The notes under the pieces were generated by a model, which had not been told where the DNA came from, searched no databases, and saw only the letters and a program-made list of their open reading frames with translations. 13,155 bases of DNA from Bacteriovoracaceae bacterium UBA4097 (GTDB taxonomy: Bacteria > Bdellovibrionota > Bacteriovoracia > Bacteriovoracales > Bacteriovoracaceae), in contig DFXX01000075.1 in assembly GCA_002381765.1 (NCBI GenBank), positions 1-13,155 of the forward strand. The letters are read 5' to 3'. Both the position numbers and the translations under genes were made by a program. This document shows, in pieces, positions 6,657 through 13,155 of the stretch (its first letter is position 1; each line of letters begins with the position of its first letter).

Positions 6657-9059
6657 TTATTGAAGTTCTTGTCGAGGTTCAGGGCCGGCCTCATGACTTC
6701 CCTCATCTACCACCATCTCCTGTCCGTTCCAGGTCATTAAGATATCTCCTTCATCAAGACGACCTTCAAGAATTTTCTTTGATAGCGGTCTCGTTACAAG
6801 TTTCTGGAAGACTCCATTTAGAGGGCGAGCTCCATACTGGAAATCAAATCCCTGATCTGCCAGTGTAGCATAGGCCTTCTCATCAAGTTCCAGATGAACT
6901 TTCTTAGACTTTAAGCGCTCATTGATTTGCTTCACTTGCTTATCGATTAACTGCTTCATGATGCTCTTATCAAGTCCGTGGAAGTTCAACACTCCATCGA
7001 TTCGCCCCATGACCTCTGGCTTAAAGTCGGCCTTAGGATTTTTGGAGTTTGAGGTCATCATGATAATGGTATTCTTAAAATTAATGGTTCTTCCCTTATT
7101 ATCGGTCAGACGTCCATCATCCAAGATCTGCAGCAGGATATCAGCAAAATCCGGATGTGCCTTCTCGATTTCATCAAAGAGAACCACGCAATATGGTTTT
7201 CTTCTTACAGCTTCGGTAAGGACTCCACCTTCCTCATAACCCACGTATCCCGCAGGAGCACCGATGAGCTTTGCCACCGAATGTTTTTCAGAAAATTCAG
7301 AGAGGTCAAAGCGAACCATATTCTCTTCATTATCGAAAAGATACTGAGTTACTGCCTTAGCGGTTTCAGTCTTACCTACCCCGGTCGGTCCTAATAAAAG
7401 GAAGGATCCTAGAGGCCGTGATTCATCCGAGAGTCCTGCATAACTTGCGATAAGTGTCTCAGAGATTTCATGCAAGGCTTCTTGCTGTCCAAAGACTCGC
7501 TTATTCAAGAAGCTCTCCAGATTAAGGATGGAGTCTTGTCGCGACTTAAGGATTTTCTCGACCGGGATACCTGTTTGTCGGGCAATAATTTCAGCAATAT
7601 GTTTTTTTCCTAAAACCCAATCATGCTGAAATGAAGAAAGTTCTTTCTCTGTTTCAGGGATAAGCATGTATTTTATCTTAGAGGCTTCCTCGTAGTTTTG
7701 ATTTCTCTCAGCAGCATCTAATTCAAACTGAAAGCGGTCAAGACGGTTTTTGATCTCGGCCACCTTCTTAAGTGAGCCAATTTCTTTTTCCCAATCTTTT
7801 TTGCCTTTATCGAACTTAGCTTGGAGTTCATCGATTTCTTTTTGGAGATCTTTATTATCTTTTTCCATTTGAGCATAGATCTTCTTCGCTCTGAGTTCCC
7901 CTTCTAACTCTACCAGGCTTGACGGCATGGCCTCAGCTGAAAGCTTAAGCGCACTAGAAGCTTCATCTAAAAGATCGATCGCTTTATCGGGAAGATTTTT
8001 ATCGGTGATATACTGATCACTTAAGAAGACCGCATTATAAACGGCATCATCAGATATCTTTATTCCGTGATGGGCCTCCATTTTGGATCTCACACCCATA
8101 AGAATTTCTACCGAATCCTCTCGGCTGGGTTCATTTACCGGGACACTTCTAAATCTTCTCTCAAGGGCTGGATCATTGAGAATATACTTCTGGTATTCAT
8201 CAGAAGTAGTGGCCCCGATACAATGAAGCTCTCCACGGGCCAATGCAGGCTTTAAAAGATTGGCAGCATCCATAGCGCCATCGGTTCTTCCCGCACCAAC
8301 GAGCTGATGAAGCTCATCGATGAAAAGAATGACTTCTCCAGCTTTTGATTTCACGAACTTCAGAAGATTTTGAATTCTTTCTTCGAAATCCCCACGATAC
8401 TTAGTCCCTGCCATAAGTGAGCCCATCTCTAAGGAGTAGACGGTCTTTCCTCTTAAGACATCAGGAACCTGACCTTTTACGATCTGCTCAGCAAGGCCTT
8501 CTACGATAGCAGTTTTACCCACACCCGCAGGCCCCACCAGCACCGGATTATTCTTGGATCTGCGACCTAAGATTTCCACGACAGAGCGAATCTCTTTGGT
8601 GCGACCGATGACGGGATCCAGTTTACCTTGAGCAGCACTCTCATTAAGGTTAACCAGGAATGCCGGAACTTCCACTTCTTCAGCGGTATCACTGAATTTT
8701 GAGTAATCAACTTGAAGATTAGGAAACATCTGGGGAAGAAATTTCAAAAGATGCCTTTCTCCCACTTCGTTTTTGCCTTGTTGAGCACTTTCACTGGAGG
8801 CCAAGGTCAACCACTCCTGAAGCTTAGTAGAAGGACGAATATTATCGATACTGAGTTTACTCGTGGTTTTCGGGAGCTTTTCAGTAAGACCTTCTACTTC
8901 TTTAAGATTATCCTTCATCGCCTTGGAGACGTAAGAAGATTTATTCAGGATAAGACCTAACAAAAGATGCTCAGGATGAAGCTCGGTATTTTTTTTCTTA
9001 AGTGCTTCCGACTGGGCAATATCCAGGGAACCTAGGACTACTTGATCAAACTTGTTCAT
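6657..9059 (-). CDS. clpB: ClpB-type AAA+ disaggregase
   Basis: This 800-residue cytoplasmic HSP100 ATPase threads aggregated proteins through a hexameric ring, usually with DnaK. Order: Clp N-domain repeats (about 1-130); AAA+ module 1 with Walker A GPAGVGKT (176-183), pore loop KYRGDFEER, Walker B VILFIDEL (243-250) and arginine fingers 301-302; coiled-coil middle domain (about 375-490); AAA+ module 2 with Walker A GPTGVGKT (557-564), pore tyrosine in GYVGYEEGG, Walker B VVLFDEIE (625-632), sensor asparagine N671, arginine finger R686 and sensor-2 GAR (743-745). The long middle domain and the apparent lack of a ClpP-docking loop favour ClpB over ClpA/ClpC. Oddities: it is shorter than typical ClpB (about 857), the segment between TSN and RID is about 20 residues short, and the usual NRID reads GRID. 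It could be a specialised paralog. A sigma-32-like promoter precedes it, with AGGAGG just before the start. Confidence 0.88.
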   Translation of the reverse strand: MNKFDQVVLGSLDIAQSEALKKKNTELHPEHLLLGLILNKSSYVSKAMKDNLKEVEGLTEKLPKTTSKLSIDNIRPSTKLQEWLTLASSESAQQGKNEVGERHLLKFLPQMFPNLQVDYSKFSDTAEEVEVPAFLVNLNESAAQGKLDPVIGRTKEIRSVVEILGRRSKNNPVLVGPAGVGKTAIVEGLAEQIVKGQVPDVLRGKTVYSLEMGSLMAGTKYRGDFEERIQNLLKFVKSKAGEVILFIDELHQLVGAGRTDGAMDAANLLKPALARGELHCIGATTSDEYQKYILNDPALERRFRSVPVNEPSREDSVEILMGVRSKMEAHHGIKISDDAVYNAVFLSDQYITDKNLPDKAIDLLDEASSALKLSAEAMPSSLVELEGELRAKKIYAQMEKDNKDLQKEIDELQAKFDKGKKDWEKEIGSLKKVAEIKNRLDRFQFELDAAERNQNYEEASKIKYMLIPETEKELSSFQHDWVLGKKHIAEIIARQTGIPVEKILKSRQDSILNLESFLNKRVFGQQEALHEISETLIASYAGLSDESRPLGSFLLLGPTGVGKTETAKAVTQYLFDNEENMVRFDLSEFSEKHSVAKLIGAPAGYVGYEEGGVLTEAVRRKPYCVVLFDEIEKAHPDFADILLQILDDGRLTDNKGRTINFKNTIIMMTSNSKNPKADFKPEVMGRIDGVLNFHGLDKSIMKQLIDKQVKQINERLKSKKVHLELDEKAYATLADQGFDFQYGARPLNGVFQKLVTRPLSKKILEGRLDEGDILMTWNGQEMVVDEGSHEAGPEPRQELQ

Positions 9060-9083
9060 ATACCCTCCTCTGGGCGGGTTAAT

Positions 9084-9103
9084 ATCTTATTATTATATAA
9101 GAT
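9084..9103. repeat. Inverted repeat over the clpB -10 region
   Basis: ATCTTAT (9084-9090) and ATAAGAT (9097-9103) flank a 6-nt spacer. The right arm overlaps the predicted -10 element of the clpB promoter. It could be an operator or a weak AT-rich hairpin at the 5' end of the message. Neither role is proven. Confidence 0.4.
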
Positions 9104-9127
9104 GGGATCAGATGTGGGGGTGTCAAG
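9100..9127 (-). promoter_or_regulatory. Sigma-32-like heat-shock promoter of clpB
   Basis: Reading leftwards, CTTGACA (9121-9127) is followed 13 nt later by TCCCATCT (9100-9107). This is close to the heat-shock consensus CTTGAAA-N13/14-CCCCATNT. A sigma-70 reading pairs TTGACA with TATAAT at 9092-9097, but the 23-bp spacer is too long. The -35 element sits one base beyond the stop of the Rsm22-like gene. Confidence 0.65.
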
Positions 9128-9128
9128 T

Positions 9129-10148
9129 CTAGAGAGTTTGATTATTTCTTTTGATAAGTTTTACGCGTTTTGCCTGCTCCAGACTCTTTTCAAGCTCTGT
9201 TTCAATGCTGTCACCTGATAATACCTCATCAAGTTCTTTTTGAGTTTGCTTATCAAAACTTTTCTTCATCACCTGATAATGCTCAACTCTCTCACCTAAA
9301 CAAACATCCCACTCAAAACTGAACTTAGTAGATGGAAAGACTCTCACCACTCGCTCACTGGCCTTGTGCTCAAAAGTACGGGAATAAGCATGCACGGTTA
9401 AGGGCAAAAGCTTTCTATCCATCTTCATCATTTGAGAAAGTCTTTCGACTTCAGGATTTTGCCTGACATGAATAAACTGATGACACCAATCACTGGCACT
9501 ATTACTCATAGGACAGGTAGTTTCCAAAGGGCATGGGAAAAGAACGTGAAAGCCAGTTTTTAAAAGCTCCTCTCTTATCTTAAGCATTTCTGGAAAAAAT
9601 GATTTAGTACCTGGTTCAATAAAAAGAATATGATCGGGCCTAACTTTTTCGATATATCTCAAGGCTTCTTTATGGCCCATCTCATTTGCAGAATGACCAA
9701 AAAGAAGAAAACTTCCTGTTTGTTCCTGAGGAGCAGAGAATTGGAGTAATTTTTCATTTGGATAGATTCCCTCCCATAACTTTTGGGCCTGCTGCCGCAT
9801 AATCCTGGAAGTCTCGATTTGATGCACACCTAGAAAGTCACTTCCCACCCATTCTTTCCAGGCCATAGTAAATGTTCCTGGACCTGCTCCCACATCAACT
9901 AAGATGCACTTTTTTAACTCTTCCAGCCATTCTGATGGAAGCCACTTGAAGACGGCTGCTAACTTAGGAATATTCGTAGTCAAATAAAAAGCTGTATAGG
10001 CCGAAGCTAGACGAGCATCATTGAGATATTCTGTGATGCTCTCACGATGGGTGGTGAAATTCTGGGATAACTCCTCAATAGCACTTAATAAATCGTGCTC
10101 GCTTTTAAACTGATGAAGAAGATAGGGTAGACAATCTTTAAACAACAT
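9129..10148 (-). CDS. Rsm22-like methyltransferase-fold protein with Fe-S motif
   Basis: This 339-residue protein resembles the Rsm22 family, whose mitochondrial members (yeast Rsm22, human METTL17) associate with the small ribosomal subunit. SAYTAFYLTTNIPKL near 49-63 matches the family's N-terminal helical region. VDVGAGPGT (84-92) is a class I SAM-binding loop, and LFIEPGT (175-181) follows. Cysteines C206, C212, C222 (PCPLETTCPM ... DWC) and a distant C283 match the four-cysteine pattern proposed to hold an Fe-S cluster in this family. The C-terminal tail is charged and lysine-rich, suiting RNA contact. A ribosome-assembly role is inferred from the family, and catalytic activity is uncertain even in well-studied relatives. 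It has its own likely promoter, divergent from and overlapping that of the ArsR gene, and lies 69 nt upstream of clpB on the same strand. Confidence 0.78.
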   Translation of the reverse strand: MLFKDCLPYLLHQFKSEHDLLSAIEELSQNFTTHRESITEYLNDARLASAYTAFYLTTNIPKLAAVFKWLPSEWLEELKKCILVDVGAGPGTFTMAWKEWVGSDFLGVHQIETSRIMRQQAQKLWEGIYPNEKLLQFSAPQEQTGSFLLFGHSANEMGHKEALRYIEKVRPDHILFIEPGTKSFFPEMLKIREELLKTGFHVLFPCPLETTCPMSNSASDWCHQFIHVRQNPEVERLSQMMKMDRKLLPLTVHAYSRTFEHKASERVVRVFPSTKFSFEWDVCLGERVEHYQVMKKSFDKQTQKELDEVLSGDSIETELEKSLEQAKRVKLIKRNNQTL

Positions 10149-10158
10149 GGTTTTTCCA

Positions 10159-10186
10159 TTGATTTATTCAAATATCTGAATATATT
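10159..10186 (+). promoter_or_regulatory. Promoter of the ArsR-exporter operon
   Basis: TTGATT (10159-10164) and TATATT (10181-10186) are separated by 16 bp. The predicted start near 10193 gives a leader of about 28 nt to ATG 10221, with AGAGGA (10211-10216) as ribosome binding site. Confidence 0.55.
10165..10182. promoter_or_regulatory. Candidate ArsR-family operator
   Basis: TATTCA (10165-10170) and TGAATA (10177-10182) form an 18-bp, 6-6-6 dyad with a near-palindromic centre. It fills the spacer of the + strand promoter and touches the -10 box of the divergent one. AT-rich dyads of this kind are typical targets of ArsR-type winged-helix repressors, so autoregulation by the adjacent gene is likely. 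Confidence 0.6.
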
Positions 10187-10210
10187 AAGTCGAGCAAACT
10201 AAGACGTCAA
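10182..10210 (-). promoter_or_regulatory. Divergent promoter of the Rsm22-like gene
   Basis: Reading leftwards, TTGACG (10205-10210) and TAATAT (10182-10187) are 17 bp apart, five and four of six matches to consensus. The -10 box overlaps the -10 box of the opposite promoter, so the two should compete and may share ArsR control. Confidence 0.55.
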
Positions 10211-10220
10211 AGAGGATCTC

Positions 10221-10565
10221 ATGTACCGAAAAATTGCTGCGCAAGAGTTGGCAAATTTCTTGGGAAGCATCAGTAACCCTACTCGCATCAGAATAATTGA
10301 AGAATTGCGAAATGGGGAACTGGATGTTTCGACCTTGCAAACCTTGTTAGACGAAGCACAATCAAAAATATCACAAAACCTCTCTGTCTTGAAGGGTCAA
10401 AAGATCGTTCATGAAAGAAAGGAAGGACGAAGAGTATTCTATTCTCTAACCATTCCTCAACTGGCCAAATGGTTGACCGACGGCCTCATTCTCATTGAAG
10501 AAAAGACTACCGGCGAAAAAGAACTCATTAAGGCAATACATTCTGCCAAAAAGAAATGGGAGTAA
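10221..10565 (+). CDS. ArsR-family winged-helix transcriptional regulator
   Basis: This 114-residue DNA-binding regulator heads an exporter operon. The family signature is clear: SNPTRIRIIEELRNGEL (about 17-33), a helix-turn-helix around SKISQNLSVLKGQKIV (48-63) and the beta-wing ERKEGRRVFYSL (65-76). The C-terminal helix is lysine/glutamate-rich. There is no cysteine at all, so neither the ELCVC metal site of ArsR/SmtB proteins nor a cysteine redox switch like that of HlyU or BigR is possible. The signal it senses is unknown. It probably represses its own operon through the dyad at 10165-10182. The stop lies 2 nt before the next gene. AGAGGA at 10211-10216 supports the start. Confidence 0.88.
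   Translation: MYRKIAAQELANFLGSISNPTRIRIIEELRNGELDVSTLQTLLDEAQSKISQNLSVLKGQKIVHERKEGRRVFYSLTIPQLAKWLTDGLILIEEKTTGEKELIKAIHSAKKKWE
10558..10562 (+). promoter_or_regulatory. Ribosome binding site fixing the start of the membrane subunit
   Basis: GGGAG lies 5 nt before ATG 10568 and inside the end of the ArsR gene. The in-frame ATG at 10556 lacks such a site and would add only four residues. Confidence 0.7.
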
Positions 10566-10567
10566 AT

Positions 10568-11431
10568 ATGCAAAGATTGCATTTCACGGAAACCTTTAAA
10601 AATGTCAAACTCAGTAGAAAATATATTTTATTCGCCATATTTTTTGGACTAAGCACGCTTATCATTCCTTTGGCGGTTCAATTCCTGGTGAATAATTTAG
10701 CATTGGCCGGTATCTGGTTAAATACAATTACCTTTTTGATCATCATAGGCGTTGGGCTCATCATCTCTCAAACTCTTCTCTATTGTCAGGTGGTGATTAC
10801 GGAATTTTTACAAAGAGAAATCTTTATTCATGAAATGAAGCACTGGCAAAAGAGTAATCTCTCTGAGAAGTCTTACTATTACTTTGAAATCGTAAAAAGT
10901 ATGAAGAGTTATGCTTTAGCCTTTACTAATGTTGTGGAAATAGGTCTGGTTATTAGCTTTGGACTCCTCACTATAATTTTCTTTCACCCAGCTTTTATCA
11001 TTCTCCCCATCCTGATTAGTTTCATTATCTATCTCATACATAGAGATACTAGACCTGCCGTGGAGACCTCCATCTCTGAATCGAATAGAAAATACGATCT
11101 CTACTTTCTGATTAAAGGCAAAGGAGAAGTTGGTGATGATAAAATTGATAATTATTTAAAGGCCAGACATACTCACTTTCGCTACATTAAGAAGAACACC
11201 GTTCTTATTGCCTTCGCTTACATCATCACTCAATTGTTTCTTTTGGGTGGCGGAATTTATTTCATTCAAACCAATCAACTTTCCGTAGGTCAATTAGTCT
11301 CGGCTGAAATTATTCTCTCAGGGATTATGGCCTCCATGACAAAGATTCCCAAGGCCATGGAAGACCTATATGACTTTGAGACTAGTATGTATAAGCTCTC
11401 AGTTGCTTTAGAAGGGGGAACTCATGGATAG
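10568..11431 (+). CDS. ABC exporter transmembrane subunit lacking an ATPase domain
   Basis: This is a 287-residue inner-membrane protein. Six hydrophobic segments lie near 18-40, 51-76, 117-138, 139-157, 210-235 and 239-258, spaced as in type I ABC exporters, with long cytoplasmic loops (77-116, 158-209) that in relatives contact the ATPase. FGLSTLIIPLAVQFLVNNLA in helix 1 and GQLVSAEIILSGIMASMTKIPKAMEDLYDFETSMYKLS at the end match the membrane domain of fused exporters. The protein stops about where the nucleotide-binding domain would begin. No Walker A, signature or Walker B motif occurs here or in the overlapping downstream gene. It is followed by an adaptor and a TolC-family protein, so it should form the inner-membrane part of a tripartite exporter, with its ATPase encoded elsewhere or downstream of the window. 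The substrate is unknown. Confidence 0.78.
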   Translation: MQRLHFTETFKNVKLSRKYILFAIFFGLSTLIIPLAVQFLVNNLALAGIWLNTITFLIIIGVGLIISQTLLYCQVVITEFLQREIFIHEMKHWQKSNLSEKSYYYFEIVKSMKSYALAFTNVVEIGLVISFGLLTIIFFHPAFIILPILISFIIYLIHRDTRPAVETSISESNRKYDLYFLIKGKGEVGDDKIDNYLKARHTHFRYIKKNTVLIAFAYIITQLFLLGGGIYFIQTNQLSVGQLVSAEIILSGIMASMTKIPKAMEDLYDFETSMYKLSVALEGGTHG

Positions 11432-12467
11432 AAGTTCATTAATTAACCCTAAACTACCCATCAGGATACAACGCAAGTTTACCTTTATAAGTTTAGTAAT
11501 CGTACTTGGAGGTTGTTTATTCCTGCCTTGGATTGCTTTCACTGTGGGAAATGGTCAGGTGACGGCAATTAATCCTAATGAGAGAATTCAGACCATCACA
11601 GCTCCGGTAAGTGGGTTTATTCGCAGTTGGAATGTAAATGAGGGAGATAAGGTCAAGCGTGGCGATGTTATAGCAGATCTGACCGATAATGATCCGGAAC
11701 TTATGGATAGACTCTCCAAAGAGAGAGATGCGGCCCAGGCGGGACTTAATTCAGCTAAGCTAATGATGGATACTGCTCTCATTAATTTAGAAAGACAGAA
11801 GAAACTTTTTGAGCAGGGTCTATCTGCTCGAACTGAATATGAAAAGGCAAAGATCGAATATTCGAAAAATGCCCTGGAGCATGCCAAAGGACTGGCTACT
11901 TTAACTAAGGCCCAGACGCAATTGTCCCGTCAGGAAGCTCAACGTGTCGTGGCCCCCCAAGATGGAACAGTCATCCGCATCCTTCCCGGTGAACGTGGGC
12001 AACTCATTAAAGCTGGCTCCCCAATCGCTGTATTCTCTCCCGATGTGACTCTTCCTGCAGTGGAGCTTTGGGTTGATGGGGTGGATGCCTCGATGATTCT
12101 ACCTGGACAAAAGGCTCAGGTTCAGTTTGAAGGCTGGCCTTCGATACAAATTGCCGGCTGGCCTTCTATAGCCATCAACGTTTTTCCTGCCAAGATACAC
12201 TTGGTTGATCAAGCTAGCTCTCATCTGGGAAAATTTAGAGTACTCTTGGTTCCCGATGGAGCATGGCCTACTCAAAGAATACTAAGATTAGGTATCAACT
12301 CAAGAGGATACATCAGGCTGGCAGATTCCTTCGTGCTTAAAGAAATCTGGCGTCAGCTCAATGGCTTTCCTCCTGTAGTAGATCCTATTAGAGATGAGCT
12401 TAATCAGATTCTCGCCAATGGAGATAAAAAATCAGAAGATGGTGATAAAGAAGGAGATAAGAAATGA
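11424..12467 (+). CDS. HlyD-family periplasmic adaptor
   Basis: This 347-residue membrane-fusion protein would bridge the inner-membrane exporter and the TolC channel. One membrane anchor lies at about 20-40, with a short cytoplasmic N-terminus. Lipoyl half 1 (about 55-85, APVSGFIRSWNVNEGDKVKRG) is followed by an alpha-helical hairpin (about 92-170) and lipoyl half 2 (about 175-203, VVAPQDGTVIRILPGERGQL), then beta-barrel sequence. A doubled GWPSI motif occurs at 237-249, and EIWRQLNGFPP (307-317) stands near the end. The tail (331-347) is a run of K, E, D and G. The gene overlaps the membrane subunit by 8 nt, with a G-run 5 nt before the ATG, and overlaps the next gene by ATGA, so the three are co-translated. 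The hairpin is short, consistent with docking to a TolC-type tip. Confidence 0.88.
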   Translation: MDRSSLINPKLPIRIQRKFTFISLVIVLGGCLFLPWIAFTVGNGQVTAINPNERIQTITAPVSGFIRSWNVNEGDKVKRGDVIADLTDNDPELMDRLSKERDAAQAGLNSAKLMMDTALINLERQKKLFEQGLSARTEYEKAKIEYSKNALEHAKGLATLTKAQTQLSRQEAQRVVAPQDGTVIRILPGERGQLIKAGSPIAVFSPDVTLPAVELWVDGVDASMILPGQKAQVQFEGWPSIQIAGWPSIAINVFPAKIHLVDQASSHLGKFRVLLVPDGAWPTQRILRLGINSRGYIRLADSFVLKEIWRQLNGFPPVVDPIRDELNQILANGDKKSEDGDKEGDKK

Positions 12468-13155
12468 GAAAGATTCTCCTCCACCTCATCATTCTCACCT
12501 ATTCCGTAAAAGGACAGGCCCTAAGTGAAAGAGAGCTTGTTGATTCTGTCCTTAACCACTTCCCTTTAATTGAAGAGTCAGTGATGAAATACAAATCGGC
12601 CGATGCAGAACTGACTGCAGCCGAGGGTGCTTTTGATCATAAGCTCTCCTTTAAATCGAGAAATCGCATTGAAGATAAATACGACAATCAATATTTTGAA
12701 ACGACGATTGAAAGACAAACACCTTTTTATGGATTGGGGCTGATCGCGGGACATCGCCAAGGCAGAGGAACCTTTCCTCCGTACGATGGAAAATATGAAA
12801 CTTCAGCTATGGGAGAAGTCTTCGCAGGACTCTCGCTTCCCTTACTTCGTAATTTCTCAACCGACGAAGGACGAACCAACCTAGCCATCGCCCAAATTGA
12901 AAAAAAACAGGCCCAGGCTCAAATCCACCTCAAAAAAAATATCTACATTCATAAATCTCTTTCTCTTTATTACAAATGGCTGCTTGAAAACCAGAAGCTA
13001 AAAATTAGAAAAGAAATCCTTACTATCGCCCTCGATCGTCATTCGATGTTAGAAAAAAAGTTTAAGGCCGGAGATATTGAAAGATTAAAACTTAACGATA
13101 ACCAACGATCCATCGATAAAAGAAGAGATGAAATCATCAAGAGTGAGATTGATAT
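12464..13155 (+). CDS. TolC-family outer-membrane efflux protein (5' part)
   Basis: The reading frame is open from ATG 12464 to the window end (230 residues visible), so the gene is partial at its 3' side. The signal peptide is about residues 1-19 (RKILLHLIILTYSV then KGQA). The mature start LSERELVDSVLNHFPLIEESVMKYKSADAELTAAEGAFDHKL is the usual opening of TolC-family proteins, with helices then a beta strand after FDHKL. LSLPLLRNFSTDEGRTNLAIAQIEKKQAQAQIHLKKN matches the first-repeat strand-to-helix transition, and a long helix follows to the edge. GGAG at 12453-12456 lies 7 nt upstream. The start overlaps the adaptor stop. It would form the outer-membrane exit duct of the exporter. Confidence 0.85.
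   Translation, partial: MRKILLHLIILTYSVKGQALSERELVDSVLNHFPLIEESVMKYKSADAELTAAEGAFDHKLSFKSRNRIEDKYDNQYFETTIERQTPFYGLGLIAGHRQGRGTFPPYDGKYETSAMGEVFAGLSLPLLRNFSTDEGRTNLAIAQIEKKQAQAQIHLKKNIYIHKSLSLYYKWLLENQKLKIRKEILTIALDRHSMLEKKFKAGDIERLKLNDNQRSIDKRRDEIIKSEID

Noticed and set aside
6922..8960. Several + strand frames inside clpB
   Set aside because: They are antisense shadows of a gene with all AAA+ motifs in the - strand frame, and lack credible starts.
9092..9126. Sigma-70 promoter reading for clpB (TTGACA with TATAAT)
   Set aside because: The boxes are 23 bp apart, too far for a normal sigma-70 promoter. The sigma-32-like pairing at 13 bp fits better.
11588..11887. 99-codon serine-rich frame antisense to the adaptor
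   Set aside because: Its serine- and leucine-rich composition is what the complement of the adaptor coiled-coil codons gives. No start signal is present.
1..13155. CRISPR arrays, tRNA or rRNA genes, insertion sequences, phage genes
   Set aside because: I saw no regularly spaced repeats, tRNA-like cloverleafs, transposase motifs or terminal inverted repeats. Gene packing leaves no gap above 300 bases.

Overview
The window is about 13 kb of densely packed bacterial DNA with moderately low GC (roughly 40 to 43 percent by eye). It comes from a Gram-negative organism: it encodes an outer-membrane usher, periplasmic chaperone-fed pilins, a TolC-family protein and a periplasmic adaptor. The mix of an archaic-looking chaperone-usher cluster, a bacterial Rsm22-type methyltransferase-like protein and AT-leaning codon use would fit Bdellovibrionota (Bacteriovorax/Peredibacter-like). 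That placement is a guess from style, not a demonstrated assignment.

Region A (1-5610, + strand) is a complete chaperone-usher pilus locus: pilin 1, a 79-residue pilin-like small protein, pilin 2, PapD-like chaperone, usher, two-domain tip subunit. The two pilins are gapless paralogs, 99 of 135 mature residues identical by hand count. The downstream genes overlap (chaperone/usher by 8 nt, usher/tip by ATGA), so they form one translationally coupled unit. All three gaps before the chaperone contain a stem-loop (675-712, 993-1014, 1524-1549), and a 12-bp perfect palindrome sits at the -35 position of a likely internal promoter before the chaperone. This suggests that pilin output is set separately from assembly-machine output.

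Region B (5607-10148, - strand) holds three genes transcribed leftwards: an Rsm22-like methyltransferase-fold protein with four cysteines suited to an Fe-S cluster, a ClpB-type disaggregase with a sigma-32-like promoter, and an exported metallo-beta-lactamase-fold hydrolase of the RomA/NAPE-PLD type. A 13-bp stem-loop separates clpB from the hydrolase gene. The hydrolase gene ends tail-to-tail, overlapping the pilus tip gene by 4 nt.

Region C (10149-13155, + strand) is a tightly packed operon: ArsR-type regulator, six-helix ABC-exporter membrane domain with no ATPase domain, HlyD-type adaptor, and a TolC-family protein cut by the window end. It looks like a tripartite type-I-like exporter whose ATPase is not visible here. 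Its promoter is divergent with that of the Rsm22-like gene, the two -10 boxes overlap, and an 18-bp ArsR-style palindrome fills the spacer of the ArsR promoter.

The least expected items are the exporter membrane subunit without a nucleotide-binding domain, the short pilin-like protein whose start codon lies in a hairpin loop, and the shortened second AAA+ module of the ClpB protein.
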